Positions 9,340 to 15,900 of a stretch of DNA of 19,840 nt are shown piece after piece (position 1 is the stretch's first letter; each line of letters starts with the position of its first letter). The position numbers and the translations under genes are program-made. This DNA comes from Saprospiraceae bacterium (GTDB lineage: Bacteria; Bacteroidota; Bacteroidia; Chitinophagales; Saprospiraceae). The notes beneath the pieces were generated by a model. That model saw only the letters and a list, made by a program, of their open reading frames with translations. It was not told where the DNA came from and did not search any database. The stretch spans positions 1-19,840 of the forward strand of contig JADZBJ010000367.1 in NCBI GenBank assembly GCA_020852155.1, written 5' to 3'.

Positions 9340-9607
9340 GATCAGGATTTTCTGGATTTTGGGATGAGCAGGATTTGATTTTTTAGAATTTTCTGATTTG
9401 AAATGCCAAAGACAGACTATTCCCACACAAAACTACAAAGCCGTAAACTGAGTTTACCTTTGTTTGGCCTCAAATGCGGATTATAGCCAAGGGTTTACAG
9501 AAATTATATGTTAATTCATCAAAAACACCTCGATTCTACGCCAGCAAATCATTTAAAAGCATAAAAAATCAAATCCTGCTCACCCCAAAATCCAGAAAAT
9601 CCTGATC
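9340..9607. repeat. 46-bp inverted repeat bounding the divergent intergenic region
   Basis: The left arm (9340-9385) and the reverse complement of the right arm (9562-9607) agree at 45 of 46 positions; the one difference is GGGATGAGC against GGGGTGAGC. Both contain GATCAGGATTTTCTGGATTT and GCAGGATTTGATTTTTTA. The arms enclose 176 bp. Each arm ends 4-5 nt before a start codon: ATG of porU2 (9335) on one side and GTG of the plus-strand gene (9613) on the other. The divergent transcripts would therefore carry almost the same leader. No transposase or direct-repeat footprint was seen. Confidence 0.92.
9436..9462. promoter_or_regulatory. Operator-like dyad with candidate promoter boxes in the divergent region
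   Basis: GTAAACTGAGTTTAC (9443-9457) is a perfect 7-bp inverted repeat around one base, extended by CAAAG (9436-9440) and CTTTG (9458-9462). TACCTTTG (9455-9462) matches the Bacteroidota -7 consensus TAnnTTTG for the plus-strand gene, and the complement of 9428-9435 gives TAGTTTTG for porU2. No good -33 TTTG was found at the standard spacing for either, so the promoter call is weak; the dyad itself is certain. Confidence 0.35.
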
Positions 9608-9612
9608 CGTTA

Positions 9613-10695
9613 GTGAAAGAAAAAGAAACGCCACTCACCCAAGATCGCTGGCAGCAGCATGTAATGGCAGCGCTGAACTGGCTGGAACGCAGCATGATCG
9701 CTACGCGTGGTCAAGGCTCCGCGCACAGTTGGTCGCCCGTTTGGGGCTGGGCGGGGGCTTATCCTGAAACGACGGGTTATCTGGTGGAAACCCTGCTGAA
9801 ATATTCCGAAATCCTGCACGATGAAACACTGGCCATTCGTGCCCGTGCATGTCGCGAATGGCTGATCGAAATTCAACTTCCGAATGGCGCCTGGGCTGGC
9901 GGGTTGGTTGGCAGTTCGACACCAAGCGTATTTAACACTGCCCAAATACTGTTTGCTTTTGATGAAAACAACGGCGCTCCTGCCGCAGAAAAAGCGGCAA
10001 ACTGGCTGCTTGAATTATTGGAAAAACCAGGCGGCTGGAAAAATCATGCCTACGTCAAGGATTTTGAACCCACGTATTACACACGTGTCGTGTGGCCGCT
10101 TTTGCGGGCGAATCGCTGGTTGAAAATTCCGGGCGCTGATGCTTTGTTGCGTAGTGTGTTGCACCGTTATGCCGAGCGTTTTTTGAACGACGGTTTTATT
10201 CGAGACGCCGGATTTTTTCCTGAAAAACCGGCTTTTACCCATACGCTTTCCTACGCATTGGAGGGATTTCTGGAATGCGCTGTACTGCTGAATGATCCTG
10301 AAATTTTATCGAAAACAGAAAAATCAGCCAGGCATTTGCTGGAGGTACGCCGACTTGCGGGCGGCCGCACGGCAGGGCGCTACGCACAGGGCTGGAAAGG
10401 CGATTATGGTTTTATCTGCCCGGTGGGCAATGCCCAGTTGAGTTGCGTTTATCAACGCCTGTTTCAAACTACGGGCGATGCGGCATTTAAGGATGCCGCA
10501 TCCGATTTTTTAAAGGAAATACTGGGTACGCAAGTGCTTGACCCAGCATCAAAAGCGTTTGGCGCTTTGCCGGGTTCCGCTCCATTTTGGGGGCCATATA
10601 TGCGTTTCAAGTACCCGAACTGGGCCGTCAAATTTTTCCTCGATGCGCTGGCTTACCAGTCGCCGGCTGCCAGGACGGAGGTCATGAACAAATAG
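9613..10695 (+). CDS. Putative alpha/alpha-toroid protein (terpene cyclase/prenyltransferase-like fold), function unknown
   Basis: This 360-residue soluble protein has no signal peptide or membrane segment. Its helical, repeat-like layout with aromatic-Gly patterns suggests an alpha/alpha-barrel of the prenyltransferase/squalene-cyclase-repeat or glycosidase type: PVWGWAGAYPETTGYLVETLL (about 42-62), EIQLPNGAWAGG (86-97, QxxxGxW-like), FNTAQILFAF and GGWKNH. The acidic DxDD motif of cyclases is not seen, so catalysis of that kind is not claimed. The start is GTG at 9613, which keeps the natural N-terminus; an internal ATG at 9664 is the alternative. It is the only convincing plus-strand gene, divergent from porU2, and its last 43 bp overlap the 3' end of the opposite gene. 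Function cannot be assigned. Confidence 0.75.
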   Translation: MKEKETPLTQDRWQQHVMAALNWLERSMIATRGQGSAHSWSPVWGWAGAYPETTGYLVETLLKYSEILHDETLAIRARACREWLIEIQLPNGAWAGGLVGSSTPSVFNTAQILFAFDENNGAPAAEKAANWLLELLEKPGGWKNHAYVKDFEPTYYTRVVWPLLRANRWLKIPGADALLRSVLHRYAERFLNDGFIRDAGFFPEKPAFTHTLSYALEGFLECAVLLNDPEILSKTEKSARHLLEVRRLAGGRTAGRYAQGWKGDYGFICPVGNAQLSCVYQRLFQTTGDAAFKDAASDFLKEILGTQVLDPASKAFGALPGSAPFWGPYMRFKYPNWAVKFFLDALAYQSPAARTEVMNK

Positions 10696-11615
10696 CCCTT
10701 GTTTTGCTGGTAACGGCTGTCTTGCCGAATGATCTCCATGAACGACAAATGCCAATCCCAGCGGCGACCCACCAAACAACCCGCACTGTACGAATTGACG
10801 TATTGCGGCGGCGAACCGGGCCGGGTTGAGTGCTGGTTGATGCCAAAACTTTTACCAATATCAATCGGATCGCGGCGGTTGCGCAGTCCGTCCTGATTCA
10901 GGTCGCGGTGCAATTTGATGCGCTCACGCTGGACAAGCGCAGGTTGGCGGCCGTTGTGGAAGCCATCTACCCAGGCTTTGTATTGTCCGAATGCGATGCG
11001 CGCTGCGCCGCGTGGATTCAACGGATTGAAGGTATAAAACCGACCGGGTTCTGTGGTGGACTGGTCATTGACGAGCATTTCAGGGCGACCGCCGGGGGCA
11101 ATACGGATGACCATACGGCGGTCATTCCAGCCGTTGAAATCGTCGCGGTTTATCGTGCCGTCGGCGTTCATGCCTTCGACATACACGATGTTACACATTT
11201 CAGGGCTGCGGGCAATCCAGTGGCCTTGTCTACGCATTTGTCGCAGTACCCGTTTGGCAATGCGCTCCTGCAAGGTGTCCGTCTCGTGGTCGTCCCATTC
11301 GATGGGCAGGAAAATATCGGGCGTTTCCATGAGTAGTCGGGCCAGCACGTTGATGGAGAGTACTTTTTCCTGAAATGGCTCTCCGGCGAGTTGCGCGAAG
11401 CTTTCGAGGGCTGCTCGTGAATTCACGCCAATGATGCCATCCCAACGTTCGACGGGCCGGAAAGGCGTTTCTTTATCGCCGTCCACGTCCGGGTCAAGCA
11501 AACCCAGTTGGTTTAGCCGTATTTGCAATTCTCTGGCGGCAGGGCGATACATAAGGCGATTGAGTTCATCGGTACTGACGTCCCGATTTTGGTTCAGAAG
11601 ATCGGTCAGGGTCAT
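10653..11615 (-). CDS. Peptidoglycan-binding-like protein with C-terminal His...SAGC motif, putative cell-wall-active enzyme
   Basis: This protein has 320 residues and no signal peptide. Residues 25-75 look like a peptidoglycan-binding helical domain (ELQIRLNQLGLLDPDVDGD, then WDGIIGVNSRAALESFAQ). The C-terminal half includes a Ca-site-like DLNQDG (238-243) and then FGINQHS with His262 followed by NSYSAGCLVG with Cys280. A His followed about 15-20 residues later by S-x-GC is reminiscent of L,D-transpeptidase and related wall-acting families, but the fold cannot be confirmed by eye. It is the last gene of the accessory block, and a cytoplasmic wall enzyme without signal fits a lysis or phage-tail-like context. 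Its 3' end overlaps the convergent neighbour by 43 bp. What else: a structural, non-catalytic protein. Confidence 0.72.
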   Translation of the reverse strand: MTLTDLLNQNRDVSTDELNRLMYRPAARELQIRLNQLGLLDPDVDGDKETPFRPVERWDGIIGVNSRAALESFAQLAGEPFQEKVLSINVLARLLMETPDIFLPIEWDDHETDTLQERIAKRVLRQMRRQGHWIARSPEMCNIVYVEGMNADGTINRDDFNGWNDRRMVIRIAPGGRPEMLVNDQSTTEPGRFYTFNPLNPRGAARIAFGQYKAWVDGFHNGRQPALVQRERIKLHRDLNQDGLRNRRDPIDIGKSFGINQHSTRPGSPPQYVNSYSAGCLVGRRWDWHLSFMEIIRQDSRYQQNKGYLFMTSVLAAGDW

Positions 11616-11620
11616 TTTTT

Positions 11621-11835
11621 TATGTTGTTAGAGTGGCGCTGACGCGCCGTTTGATGTTGTTAGATGCTCGCTAGCGCTCGCGTTTGAATGCCGCTGGCGC
11701 GGCGTTTGATGTGGTTTGAAGTTGTTAGATGCTCGCTGCGTTCGCGTTTGAATGCCGCTTGCGCGGCGTTTGATATTGTTTGAAGTTGTTAGATTGCTCG
11801 CTGCGCTCGCGTTTGATATTGTTTGATGTTGTTGA
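11621..11835. repeat. Tandem 64-65-bp repeat array with G+C hairpins
   Basis: This array fills the gap between the subtilase-like gene and the peptidoglycan-binding gene. Units begin TTTGAWGTTGTTAGAT at 11650, 11715 and 11779 (periods 65 and 64), with a degenerate partial unit before them. Each full unit has a TGCTCGCT...GCTCGCGTTTGAA stretch and then a hairpin GCCGC-4 nt-GCGGC; the partial unit has GGCGC-TGAC-GCGCC. The third unit is truncated. The end (11842-11870) contains TTTAGCGTTTTTAGCGTC, related to the inverted repeat at 13328-13380. No spacer-like unique sequence and no ORF of merit. Confidence 0.85.
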
Positions 11836-11880
11836 GGGGGATTTAGCGTTTTTAGCGTCTTTGGCAGTTAATTCCAGCAA

Positions 11881-13293
11881 TTACATCAAACTCAGGAGTG
11901 CTTCCGGGTTCAGGATACCATAGCCGTATTCGGTGTCGGTGCCTTTGGTCAAGGGGTTAGGCGCTGTGGCGGATTCGCGGAGGATGTTGCGAATTTGTTC
12001 GGTGGTGAGGGTCGGGTCGGACTGTCTGACTAAGGCTACGATGCCTGCGGCGTAGGCTGTGGCGATGCAGGTGTCACGTTGGTTCCAAAGTGGCATGCCT
12101 TCATGTTGTCCGATTCGAATGCCTTCGCCGGGGGCCAGCACATCCAGAGATTTGGATGCGGCGGAAAAGAAACAACGCTGGTTCATCAGGTTATGGGCGC
12201 CGATGCATAGCACGCCGTTCAGTGACGCAGGATAGCGCACTTCGGGTTTTCGCTCAAAAGAATTGCCTGATGGCGCGAGCAGCACGATATTTTGGGCATT
12301 TGCCTGACTGATGAGTTGCTCCAGCATTTGTGTTTGCTCCGGCATCAAGTCCCGAAAATCAGCAAGCATGGCAATCACATCGGCCTGATTGTCTATGGCC
12401 CATTTCAGGGCAGCAATCAGGTTTTCTGGCGTCATGTCGCCGGGCGTCGGGCCGATTTTACCACATAGCAAGGTGGCCTGTGGCGCGACACCAATGGCCA
12501 TTTGTCCACGGCCCAGTGCGATCAATGCGGCTTCGGATCCGAGGCCATGCGAGTCTTCCAGGGTGTCGTTGTCCGAAAAGGCGAATTGTCCACTCAGGGC
12601 AGGGGCCAGATCGGGGTGGCTTGTGTCGATGCCAGTGCTCAGGATGGCTATTTTAATGCCGCGGCCGGTCAGTTGTTTTTCCTGCCACCATTGTTCGGGT
12701 ATTCGGCGGCTATTCAATGCCCAGTCGCCAGCCTGAACGATGGGTAAGGGCAGGGTTTCAAGCACTGGAGGCGGAACTTCTATTATCGCACGAGGCGGAA
12801 CCTCGCGCGAGCGGGGAGGCTCTTTCTCGCGCGAGCCAGTTATTTCAACCTCAACCAGTTCGGACGTCGGCTTAATTTCCACTACTGAAGGTTGGATAAC
12901 AAGGGGTGTTGTCGCACGAGGCGGGGTCTCTGGTATTATCGCACGAGGTGGGGCGTCTATTATCGCACGAGGTGGAACCTCGCGCGAGCGCGAGCGGGTT
13001 TCGCCGTCGGGTATGGATTCCTGATCGTCGGGTACGGGCAGGGCGATGGGTTTAGCGACAACAGGCGGCAGGGCGTCGTCTTTATCAAACTGAAGCACTT
13101 CAGTTTTACCAGACCAATAGTACCAGCCGTTTTTGTCCTGCCACCAGTGGTTGTTCCCTTCAATGTCAAAGCCTTCAAGGAGGTTTTCATTGACATCGAG
13201 GATGGTATTTTGGTAGGCGATTCCCAAAACGGGCGCTTGTGGATCGTCGTGGCGTTGACGAATCTTGGTGTTTTCGGTAAATCGGATTTTCAT
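11881..13293 (-). CDS. Subtilisin-like (S8) protein with substituted catalytic residues, probable pseudoprotease
   Basis: This is a 470-residue protein without signal peptide. Residues 1-75 form a small aromatic domain (NNHWWQDKNGWYYWSGKTEV) that looks SH3-like. Residues 80-190 are a Pro/Arg/Glu linker with SREVPPRAII at 103-112 and again at 162-171. Residues 195-470 are a recognisable subtilase fold: GRGIKIAILSTGIDTSHPDL, DSHGLGSEAALIALG, YPASLNGVLCIGA and a C-terminal GYGILNPEALL. The family's Asp in D-T-G is Ser219, the His is kept (His249), the oxyanion Asn is kept (Asn344 in SGN), and the Ser of GTSMAAP is Cys409 in DTCIATAYAAG. Loss of Asp and Ser argues against normal subtilisin activity; a binding or chaperone-like role, or a thiol-type activity, is possible. 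It sits between the membrane protein and the peptidoglycan-binding protein of the accessory block. Confidence 0.88.
   Translation of the reverse strand: MKIRFTENTKIRQRHDDPQAPVLGIAYQNTILDVNENLLEGFDIEGNNHWWQDKNGWYYWSGKTEVLQFDKDDALPPVVAKPIALPVPDDQESIPDGETRSRSREVPPRAIIDAPPRAIIPETPPRATTPLVIQPSVVEIKPTSELVEVEITGSREKEPPRSREVPPRAIIEVPPPVLETLPLPIVQAGDWALNSRRIPEQWWQEKQLTGRGIKIAILSTGIDTSHPDLAPALSGQFAFSDNDTLEDSHGLGSEAALIALGRGQMAIGVAPQATLLCGKIGPTPGDMTPENLIAALKWAIDNQADVIAMLADFRDLMPEQTQMLEQLISQANAQNIVLLAPSGNSFERKPEVRYPASLNGVLCIGAHNLMNQRCFFSAASKSLDVLAPGEGIRIGQHEGMPLWNQRDTCIATAYAAGIVALVRQSDPTLTTEQIRNILRESATAPNPLTKGTDTEYGYGILNPEALLSLM
12786..12996. repeat. Palindromic element copies inside the subtilase linker coding sequence
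   Basis: Two copies with the CGAGGYGGAACCTCGCGCGAG core (12786-12812 and 12963-12992) and several partial ones (12827-12838, 12912-12928, 12939-12956) lie in frame in the linker, several preceded by TATTATCGCACGAGG. Read on the coding strand the full copies give SREVPPRAII. The same core is found outside genes at 15811-15897 and 18932-18986. Confidence 0.85.
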
Positions 13294-13327
13294 GTTGCAT
13301 TTGGTTGTAAAAACTATTCACATAGAC

Positions 13328-13380
13328 GCTAACCGCCAAAAATGCCAAGGGTATTAGCTTTAGCGTTTTTGGCGATTAGC
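13328..13380. repeat. Inverted repeat between the membrane-protein and subtilase genes
   Basis: The arms GCTAACCGCCAAAAATGC (13328-13345) and GCGTTTTTGGCGATTAGC (13363-13380) are reverse complements apart from two positions, around a 17-nt loop. It lies just after the stop of the upstream membrane-protein gene and 35 bp before the subtilase start, so it would form an RNA hairpin within the transcript. There is no U-tract, so terminator status is uncertain. A related half-element is at 11842-11870, on the other side of the subtilase gene. Confidence 0.75.
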
Positions 13381-13395
13381 CTGAATGGTGTGGCG

Positions 13396-14400
13396 TCAGC
13401 CGAAACTTTCGTTCGCGCCCGTGCGGCCATCTTGTGTGGACGGTTTGATGTCGAAGACGGATTCGTCGGGCGGATTGGCGTCGCGTTTTGCTGCATTGGA
13501 CTGTGATCCACCATCACCGCCGCCGCTGGCGCCGCCTTTGATGGAAATCAGTTTTTTCAGCATATCCAACCAGAAAGGCGCCCCAAGGGTCACGGCAACG
13601 CCCGTGAGCAGCCATCCGATCACTTTGGTCAGCCATTCGTAGCCGTTGATTGGAGTATTTTGCCCCCAGCCCAGACCAAGTGGTGAAGCAACAGTCTGGT
13701 CGTACATGACCCTGATTTTTTTGAAAGTAGATTTAGCGGAAGCGGTGTCCAGCGGTTGGCCTGTTGTGTTGCCCCTGACGAGCGAAGTATCGCCGCTTTG
13801 GACGAACAATTCCGCTGCTTTCACGACCTCGTCGCGCAGGTTGGCATTGGCCGACAGGCTTTGATATATCTGAACCGTATCAGCATTCATGGCTACGGCC
13901 AGGGCTGTTCCGAAAAAGAACAAACGCCATTTGGTAGAGTCAATAAACCATTCGCTGGCGCGTGCCATGACTTCATCAAACCAGTGTTCGACTTTAGCCT
14001 GAAATACCCGAACGTCGTCGCCTGATTGACGCCAAAGGAAATTAAGCACTTTGCGGAGTTGCTCGTTTTCAATCAGGTCAATGCGCTCCTGAATGGAGAT
14101 GGTTTTGCCTTCGGGCGTCAGGATATCGGCCAGAATGGAACTGAATGTTTTTTTGTCAATCCAGACGGGCAGTTTCTCGGAAGATGTTGGTTTGGTCGCT
14201 GCCGATAATTGTTTGAAATAAACGTGATTCAGAAATTTTTCGGCTTTACCGGGGCCGAGCATCATTTCGAGGGTTTCTTTCAAGTGGTTGCCCCGGCTGG
14301 CACGCACAGCATGGTACACTTCAACAATCGCAGAGGTGAGCATACTGAACAACAGGAGGACGAATACCAGTCCGATGATAATGCTGAGAATTGCGAGCAT
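13396..14400 (-). CDS. Membrane protein with three predicted helices, unnamed family
   Basis: This protein has 334 residues. It has an N-terminal hydrophobic helix (about 2-27), a second around 158-172 (LFFFGTALAVAM) and a third around 259-276 (VIGWLLTGVAVTLGAPFWL), followed by a Gly/Ser/Asp-rich hydrophilic tail from about 289. The region WFDEVMARASEWF (about 140-152) resembles the FDxxMxRxSGWYKR signature that I associate with a widespread unnamed family of bacterial inner-membrane proteins; its last helix motif GAPFW is also typical. No enzyme motif is present. It lies 61 bp downstream of the AAA+ ATPase gene and 102 bp upstream of the subtilase gene, on the same strand, so co-transcription is likely. 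A membrane anchor or export role for the accessory block is a guess. Confidence 0.8.
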   Translation of the reverse strand: MLAILSIIIGLVFVLLLFSMLTSAIVEVYHAVRASRGNHLKETLEMMLGPGKAEKFLNHVYFKQLSAATKPTSSEKLPVWIDKKTFSSILADILTPEGKTISIQERIDLIENEQLRKVLNFLWRQSGDDVRVFQAKVEHWFDEVMARASEWFIDSTKWRLFFFGTALAVAMNADTVQIYQSLSANANLRDEVVKAAELFVQSGDTSLVRGNTTGQPLDTASAKSTFKKIRVMYDQTVASPLGLGWGQNTPINGYEWLTKVIGWLLTGVAVTLGAPFWLDMLKKLISIKGGASGGGDGGSQSNAAKRDANPPDESVFDIKPSTQDGRTGANESFG

Positions 14401-14461
14401 TTTATGAGTGGTTAGTGATTAGCGGTTAACGGTTAGATACTTCGAATAGCAAAATTCTACC

Positions 14462-15778
14462 TTACACAACCTTGTTTTCCTTGATCAATTCGCGACGAAT
14501 GCCATTTAACAGGTTGTCGCGGGTAATGATATTTGTTCCGGCTGAAAGGGCTTGCAGGCAACAGTAATGAACGACATTGACAATGTTGGAGCCACTGAGT
14601 TCGTATTGTTCCGCGATTTGTTTGAGGTTGACATCGTCGGCCATCTTCACGGCATCGGGGAAACTTTTTTGCCAAAGCATCAAACGCTCTTCGGGGCGGG
14701 GCATGGGGAAGAAAACCGTGGTTTGAAACCGTCTGGTAAATGCTTCATCCATGTTGCTTTTGAAATTCGAGGCCAAAATACTTAGTCCGCTGTAATCTTC
14801 AATGCGTTGCAACAGGTAAGATACTTCCTGATTGGCAAATCGGTCGTGTGCGTCGCGAACACTGGTGCGTTTTCCGAACAGCGAATCGGCCTCGTCGAAG
14901 AACAGAATCCAGTTTTTGTTTTCGGCCCGTTCGAATAGTGTGCTGAGGTTTTTTTCTGTTTCGCCGATGTATTTCGACACCAACGACGACAGGTCAATGC
15001 GATAAACATCCTTGCCGGTGTGTTTGCCGAGCAGGGTTGCGGCCATGGTTTTTCCAGTGCCCGGCGGGCCATAAAACAAGGCCCTGAAACCCGGTTTGAT
15101 TTTGCGGCTCATGCCCCAGTCGTACAGCAAGGTGTCGTTGTGTTTGATCCAGGTTTCGATTTCGCGCAGTTGTGCAGCAGTTTGCGGATTCAGGATCAGG
15201 TCGTCCCATTCCAGTTCTGTGGACAGCGGTTGAGCAGGGAAACTGCTGCTCAATCGTGGCTGCGTGATGTAACCCAGGGTGAATCGTTCGACATATTCCA
15301 TATCCAGTACTAATCGGCCGCTGGCGATGGGTTCTCCGGGTTTGAGATCTTCGAGAGCGATAATTTTTTCTTTGTTAAAAAAATGACCGCTTCCGAACAT
15401 GCGCTGAATTTGCAAGCGACGTTCGATGTTGCTGCTGCCACCCAGGAGGAAAACGACGGTTTCGCCGGTGGGTAAGAATCCCCTGAAGTTCGTCCCTTTT
15501 ACACCGCCGATTTCCGGCAAGTCGCCGCCCTGCGGCATCATTTCCTGGATGACATCGTCAAACAAGTGCGGCTGCACATGCGGCGCCAGGGCGGTGATGA
15601 GCATGACCAATTCATCAATGTTCAACCTTTTACTGGAAATGAACTGCGTAAATGGCGAATTGTCGTCCTGAAAGACTGGTACGGGCGGAATGGCGCCGGG
15701 TTGGCCCAGAAAAAGGGCCAGTTGTCCGCGCAAGAGTGCGCGAAGAAAATCAATAGCGGCTAGGATGTTTGGCGACAT
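14462..15778 (-). CDS. AAA+ ATPase of the contractile-injection-system-associated type
   Basis: This is a 438-residue cytoplasmic ATPase. The N-terminal 190 residues are a non-conserved regulatory region (helices, then a winged-helix-like part around 100-190). The AAA+ core has Walker A GPPGTGKT (237-244), a pore-loop-like SKYIGETEKNLS, Walker B ILFFDEAD (291-298), sensor-1 Asn338 and candidate arginine fingers in TRRF (349-350). The C-terminal lid contains GSNIVNVVHYCCLQAL. ATPases with this layout are a regular accessory of eCIS loci (the Afp15/Pvc15 position), where they are needed for particle assembly or maturation; that role here is inference from family and from the adjacent DUF4157 gene. 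It lies 122 bp downstream of that gene, the gap being filled by three palindromic repeats. Confidence 0.92.
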   Translation of the reverse strand: MSPNILAAIDFLRALLRGQLALFLGQPGAIPPVPVFQDDNSPFTQFISSKRLNIDELVMLITALAPHVQPHLFDDVIQEMMPQGGDLPEIGGVKGTNFRGFLPTGETVVFLLGGSSNIERRLQIQRMFGSGHFFNKEKIIALEDLKPGEPIASGRLVLDMEYVERFTLGYITQPRLSSSFPAQPLSTELEWDDLILNPQTAAQLREIETWIKHNDTLLYDWGMSRKIKPGFRALFYGPPGTGKTMAATLLGKHTGKDVYRIDLSSLVSKYIGETEKNLSTLFERAENKNWILFFDEADSLFGKRTSVRDAHDRFANQEVSYLLQRIEDYSGLSILASNFKSNMDEAFTRRFQTTVFFPMPRPEERLMLWQKSFPDAVKMADDVNLKQIAEQYELSGSNIVNVVHYCCLQALSAGTNIITRDNLLNGIRRELIKENKVV

Positions 15779-15810
15779 GATCTGTTAGAAAAAAGGTGTT
15801 GTTTTTGATT

Positions 15811-15897
15811 TCGCACGAGGTGGAACCTCGCGTGAGGCAAACACGAGGTGGAACCTCGCGCGAGGCAAACACGAGGTGGAACCTCGCGCGAGCGGGG
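15811..15897. repeat. Three tandem copies of the CGAGGTGGAACCTCG palindromic element
   Basis: Three copies at a period of about 28 bp, each a 6-bp perfect stem CGAGGT/ACCTCG around GGA that extends outward with one mismatch, are linked by GAGGCAAACA. They fill the gap between the second DUF4157 gene (stop at 15901-15903) and the AAA+ ATPase start. In the transcript each would be a short stable hairpin. Orientation relative to transcription is the same as in the other two loci of this element. Confidence 0.9.
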
Positions 15898-15900
15898 GGG

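Noticed and set aside
9340..9607. Insertion sequence bounded by inverted repeats
   Set aside because: The 176 bp inside encode nothing and no target-site duplication is seen; a MITE-like remnant cannot be excluded but is not supported.
11621..11835. Possible CRISPR array
   Set aside because: The 64-65-bp period has no unique spacers; the whole unit repeats, and no cas gene is nearby.
13328..13380. Intrinsic terminator
   Set aside because: The stem is good but no run of U follows on either strand, so it is reported only as an inverted repeat.
15811..15897. Possible CRISPR array
   Set aside because: Only three copies at a 28-bp period with identical linkers and no spacers; it is a tandem palindrome.
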